Of a stretch of 64,000 nt of DNA, positions 61,849 to 64,000 are shown piece by piece. The notes under the pieces are model-generated. The model was given only the letters and a program-made list of their open reading frames with translations. It had not been told where the DNA came from and ran no database searches. A program made the position numbers and the translations under genes. Every line of letters starts with the position of its first letter. Positions within the stretch are counted from its first letter, which is position 1. The DNA comes from Streptococcus oricebi (GTDB taxonomy: Bacteria; Bacillota; Bacilli; Lactobacillales; Streptococcaceae), in the NCBI RefSeq assembly GCF_017883985.1, contig NZ_PRDG01000002.1, positions 1-64,000 of the forward strand, written 5' to 3'.

Positions 61849-62934
61849 TTATAAGTCAAAATAGAGTAAGTCCTTGCTGGTTTCTGTAAAGAGTTTGAAA
61901 CCATCCTTGGTCACATAGCCACAGTCCTCGATGCGGACTCCAACCTTGCCTGGGATATAGACTCCCGGTTCAACCGAAAAGCACATTCCCTCTTCAATGA
62001 CCAAATCGTTTCCTTCCATAATAGAAGGAAATTCGTGGACATCCATTCCGATACCATGGCCGAGACGGTGGTTGAAGTAGGAGCCGTAACCAGCCTTCTC
62101 AATCACTTGGCGGGCAGCCCGGTCTACCTCATGGGCGGTAACTCCTGGTTTAATAAAGTCAAGAGCAGCCCTTTGAGCTTCTAGGGTTAATTGATAAATG
62201 TCCTTTTTAAACTGGTCTGGTTGGCCGACAGCTACAGTCCGGGTCATGTCACTGGCATAGCCATTTGCCATGACTCCCAAGTCGAAAAGGAGTAGGGCGT
62301 CTTTTTTAATCGGGTTTGGTCCAGGAATACCATGAGGATTGGCGGCATTATCATCGGTTAGGACCATGGTTTCAAAGCTCATTTCCAGTCCCAATTTCTT
62401 CATTTCAAACTCAATTTCAGCAATCAGGTCAGTCTCTGTTTTTCCGGCTGCAATAGCTGCAAAACCACGCTGGACTGCCTGGTCAGCGAATTGTCCGGCC
62501 ACCAGCATCTTCTTGATTTCATCAGCCGACTTAATCAGCCGCATACGGTTGACAAAAGGAGTCAAATCGGAAAAAACAGCTCCCTCAAAGACCTGCTTGA
62601 GTCCCTGGTACTTGCTGAGAATCAAATTGTCAAACTCTAGGGCAATCCGACTCTTGGTACTAGGAGAAAGGATTTCCCTAATCTTTTCCCAAGGATTTTC
62701 AGAATCAACATAGCCTGCAACTTGAAAATCGACAGCTGAATTAGCGCGCTCGACCTCAAGCGCTGGCACAAAGAGCAGGGGCTGTCTGTCAGTGCAGATA
62801 AAGAGAAACATCTGTCTTTCATGGGGGTCGCTGTAAAAGCCTGTCAGATAGTTAATGGTTACTGGATCAGATAGGACGGCAGCAGTTAAGTTTTCAGTTT
62901 CGAGATAGTGGGTGATTTGCTTGATTTTTGTCAT
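61849..62934 (-). CDS. pepQ: Xaa-Pro dipeptidase
   Basis: PepQ cleaves dipeptides ending in proline. The 361-residue protein (start ATG 62934, MTKIKQITHYLE, after AGAAGG) has a creatinase-like N-domain and the pita-bread metallopeptidase domain with dimetal ligands in LFDLGVMANGYASDMTRTV (two Asp), HRLGHGIGMDVHE (His), VEPGVY (Glu) and RIEDCG (Glu). The longer frame to 62988 is promoter DNA. Divergence from ccpA is conserved in streptococci and lactococci. Confidence 0.96.
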   Translation of the reverse strand: MTKIKQITHYLETENLTAAVLSDPVTINYLTGFYSDPHERQMFLFICTDRQPLLFVPALEVERANSAVDFQVAGYVDSENPWEKIREILSPSTKSRIALEFDNLILSKYQGLKQVFEGAVFSDLTPFVNRMRLIKSADEIKKMLVAGQFADQAVQRGFAAIAAGKTETDLIAEIEFEMKKLGLEMSFETMVLTDDNAANPHGIPGPNPIKKDALLLFDLGVMANGYASDMTRTVAVGQPDQFKKDIYQLTLEAQRAALDFIKPGVTAHEVDRAARQVIEKAGYGSYFNHRLGHGIGMDVHEFPSIMEGNDLVIEEGMCFSVEPGVYIPGKVGVRIEDCGYVTKDGFKLFTETSKDLLYFDL

Positions 62935-63014
62935 GGTAAACCTTCTTTCTACACCTCCTATTTTGGCAAAAAAACCATAAAAAATCAAGACTTTTCAAAA
63001 AGTTATCAAAATAC

Positions 63015-63073
63015 TTGAAAGTGTTTACAATAAGTGATAAAATGTTCTTGGTAGGAAAATGAAAACGATATTT
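63015..63073 (+). promoter_or_regulatory. ccpA promoter with two cre-like sites
   Basis: TTGAAA (63015-63020), 17 bp, TAAAAT (63038-63043). TTGAAAGTGTTTACA (63015-63029) is one mismatch from the cre consensus and covers the -35 region; ATGAAAACGATATTT (63059-63073) is also one mismatch away and lies in the leader. Both suggest autoregulation and possibly control of pepQ. Confidence 0.65.
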
Positions 63074-63094
63074 TCACATTAGAAAGGAAGAATT

Positions 63095-64000
63095 ATGAAC
63101 ACAGACGATACAGTGACAATCTACGATGTCGCCCGTGAAGCAGGTGTTTCCATGGCTACGGTCAGTCGGGTCGTCAATGGAAACAAGAATGTCAAGGAAA
63201 ATACGAGAAAAAAAGTTTTGGAAGTCATCGAACGTCTAGACTATCGACCAAATGCGGTTGCTCGTGGCCTGGCTAGCAAAAAAACGACGACAGTCGGAGT
63301 TGTTATTCCCAATATCACCAATTCTTACTTCTCAACCCTGGCCAAGGGAATTGACGATATTGCCGAGATGTATAAGTATAATATTGTCCTAGCCAATAGT
63401 GATGAAGATGATGATAAGGAAGTATCCGTAGTCAACACCCTCTTCTCCAAGCAGGTAGACGGAATTATCTTTATGGGCTATCATCTGACAGAGAAGATTC
63501 GTTCTGAATTTTCCCGTTCTAGGACCCCGGTTGTCCTAGCTGGAACGGTAGATGTGGAACATCAACTCCCGAGTGTGAATATTGATTACAAGCAAGCGAC
63601 TGTCGATGCAGTGGAGCTTTTGGCCAAGAGAAATAAGAAGATTGCCTTTGTCAGCGGTCCCTTGGTGGATGATATCAATGGCAAGATTCGCCTAGCAGGC
63701 TATAAGGAAGCGCTCAAGAAAAAGAAACTTTCCTATAGTGAAGGTTTGGTCTTTGAGTCCAAGTATAGCTATGATGATGGCTATCATCTGGCGGAACGCC
63801 TCATTGCCTCTAAGGCTAGCGCTGCCTTTGTTACTGGCGATGAGCTAGCAGCTGGTCTCTTAAATGGCCTGGCCGATCAGGGAGTCAAGGTACCAGAAGA
63901 CTTTGAAATTATCACCAGTGATGACTCTCAGGTAGCTCGCTTTACCAGACCAAACCTGACAACGGTTAGCCAACCCCTCTATGATTTGGGGGCAATCAGC
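63095..64000 (+). CDS. ccpA: Catabolite control protein A (5' part, runs off the window)
   Basis: CcpA, with HPr phosphorylated on Ser46, binds cre sites to repress or activate carbon genes. The first 302 codons are present. The N-terminus is the LacI HTH (TIYDVAREAGVSMATVSRVVNG) with the hinge helix RPNAVARGLASKKTTTVG, followed by the periplasmic-binding-protein-like core (GVVIPNITNSYFSTLAKGIDD, QVDGIIFMG). About 30 residues are missing at the right edge. AGAAAGGAAG precedes the ATG. Confidence 0.96.
   Translation, partial: MNTDDTVTIYDVAREAGVSMATVSRVVNGNKNVKENTRKKVLEVIERLDYRPNAVARGLASKKTTTVGVVIPNITNSYFSTLAKGIDDIAEMYKYNIVLANSDEDDDKEVSVVNTLFSKQVDGIIFMGYHLTEKIRSEFSRSRTPVVLAGTVDVEHQLPSVNIDYKQATVDAVELLAKRNKKIAFVSGPLVDDINGKIRLAGYKEALKKKKLSYSEGLVFESKYSYDDGYHLAERLIASKASAAFVTGDELAAGLLNGLADQGVKVPEDFEIITSDDSQVARFTRPNLTTVSQPLYDLGAIS

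Overview
The window is a chromosomal segment of a Streptococcus. The gene order coiA-pepF-O-methyltransferase-prsA-alaS, nrdHEF next to ptsHI, rplK-rplA, pyrH-frr-cvfB, ybeY-dgkA-era, mutM-coaE-MFS-rpmG-secG-rnr-smpB and divergent pepQ/ccpA is the standard streptococcal backbone. A ComX (SigX) box in front of coiA, CcpA cre sites and extended -10 promoters agree with this. I cannot fix the species; nothing points to a plasmid or an intact prophage.

Layout. 1-5.0 kb: a cellobiose-type PTS operon (IIB, PRD regulator, IIA, a small membrane protein, IIC) behind a cre site. 5.0-13.3 kb: competence protein CoiA, PepF, an O-methyltransferase, the PrsA foldase, then an alanine T-box leader controlling a LURP-one-like gene and alaS. 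13.3-19.3 kb: an accessory region with a small membrane protein, an XRE regulator plus DUF3169 pair, two CPBP proteases (the second broken by a 10-bp tandem duplication and truncated), a 100-bp direct repeat of the XRE 3' end, an A+T-rich three-gene cassette (putative ADP-ribosyltransferase-fold protein, small acidic protein, SecB-like chaperone) and an IS150-type element that landed in the loop of a terminator. 19.3-25.6 kb: nrdHEF (minus strand, two NrdR boxes) and ptsHI. 25.7-33.2 kb: ABC-F protein, cyclophilin lipoprotein, FtsK, VOC protein, DUF3397 protein, rplK and rplA. 33.2-36.8 kb: a stand-alone McrB-N-terminal-like protein, dhaKLM and a YghU-like GST. 36.9-41 kb: pyrH, frr, cvfB and phoH with small genes between. 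41-44.3 kb: alanine dehydrogenase, tandem GNAT acetyltransferases, tRNA-Thr and a RelB/RelE-type pair. 44.4-53.4 kb: ybeY to smpB. 53.5-59.4 kb: TehB-like methyltransferase and a TetR/ABC/FtsX efflux-type module whose permease has a coiled coil of about 310 residues. 59.4-61.8 kb: a YwnA-like Rrf2 regulator, an NAD(P)-binding protein and a CatE-like dioxygenase tied together by repeated operators. 61.8-64 kb: pepQ and the 5' part of ccpA.

How it works together. Carbon control links several parts: HPr and enzyme I (ptsHI) supply phosphate for the cellobiose PTS, its PRD regulator and DhaM, while CcpA, encoded at the right edge, would act at the cre sites before the cel operon, dhaK and ccpA itself. 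The most interesting accessory unit is the 16.4-17.7 kb cassette. Its architecture (ART-like protein, small partner, SecB-like chaperone) resembles toxin-antitoxin-chaperone systems, in particular the CmdTAC anti-phage system. That assignment rests on motifs read by eye and needs structural and profile confirmation.

Three genes too short for a 60-residue cutoff were recovered: a 54-aa membrane protein (13306-13470, minus), a 46-aa membrane protein (38261-38401) and rpmG (50165-50314). Several starts were moved downstream to codons with a proper ribosome binding site; these are noted in the entries.
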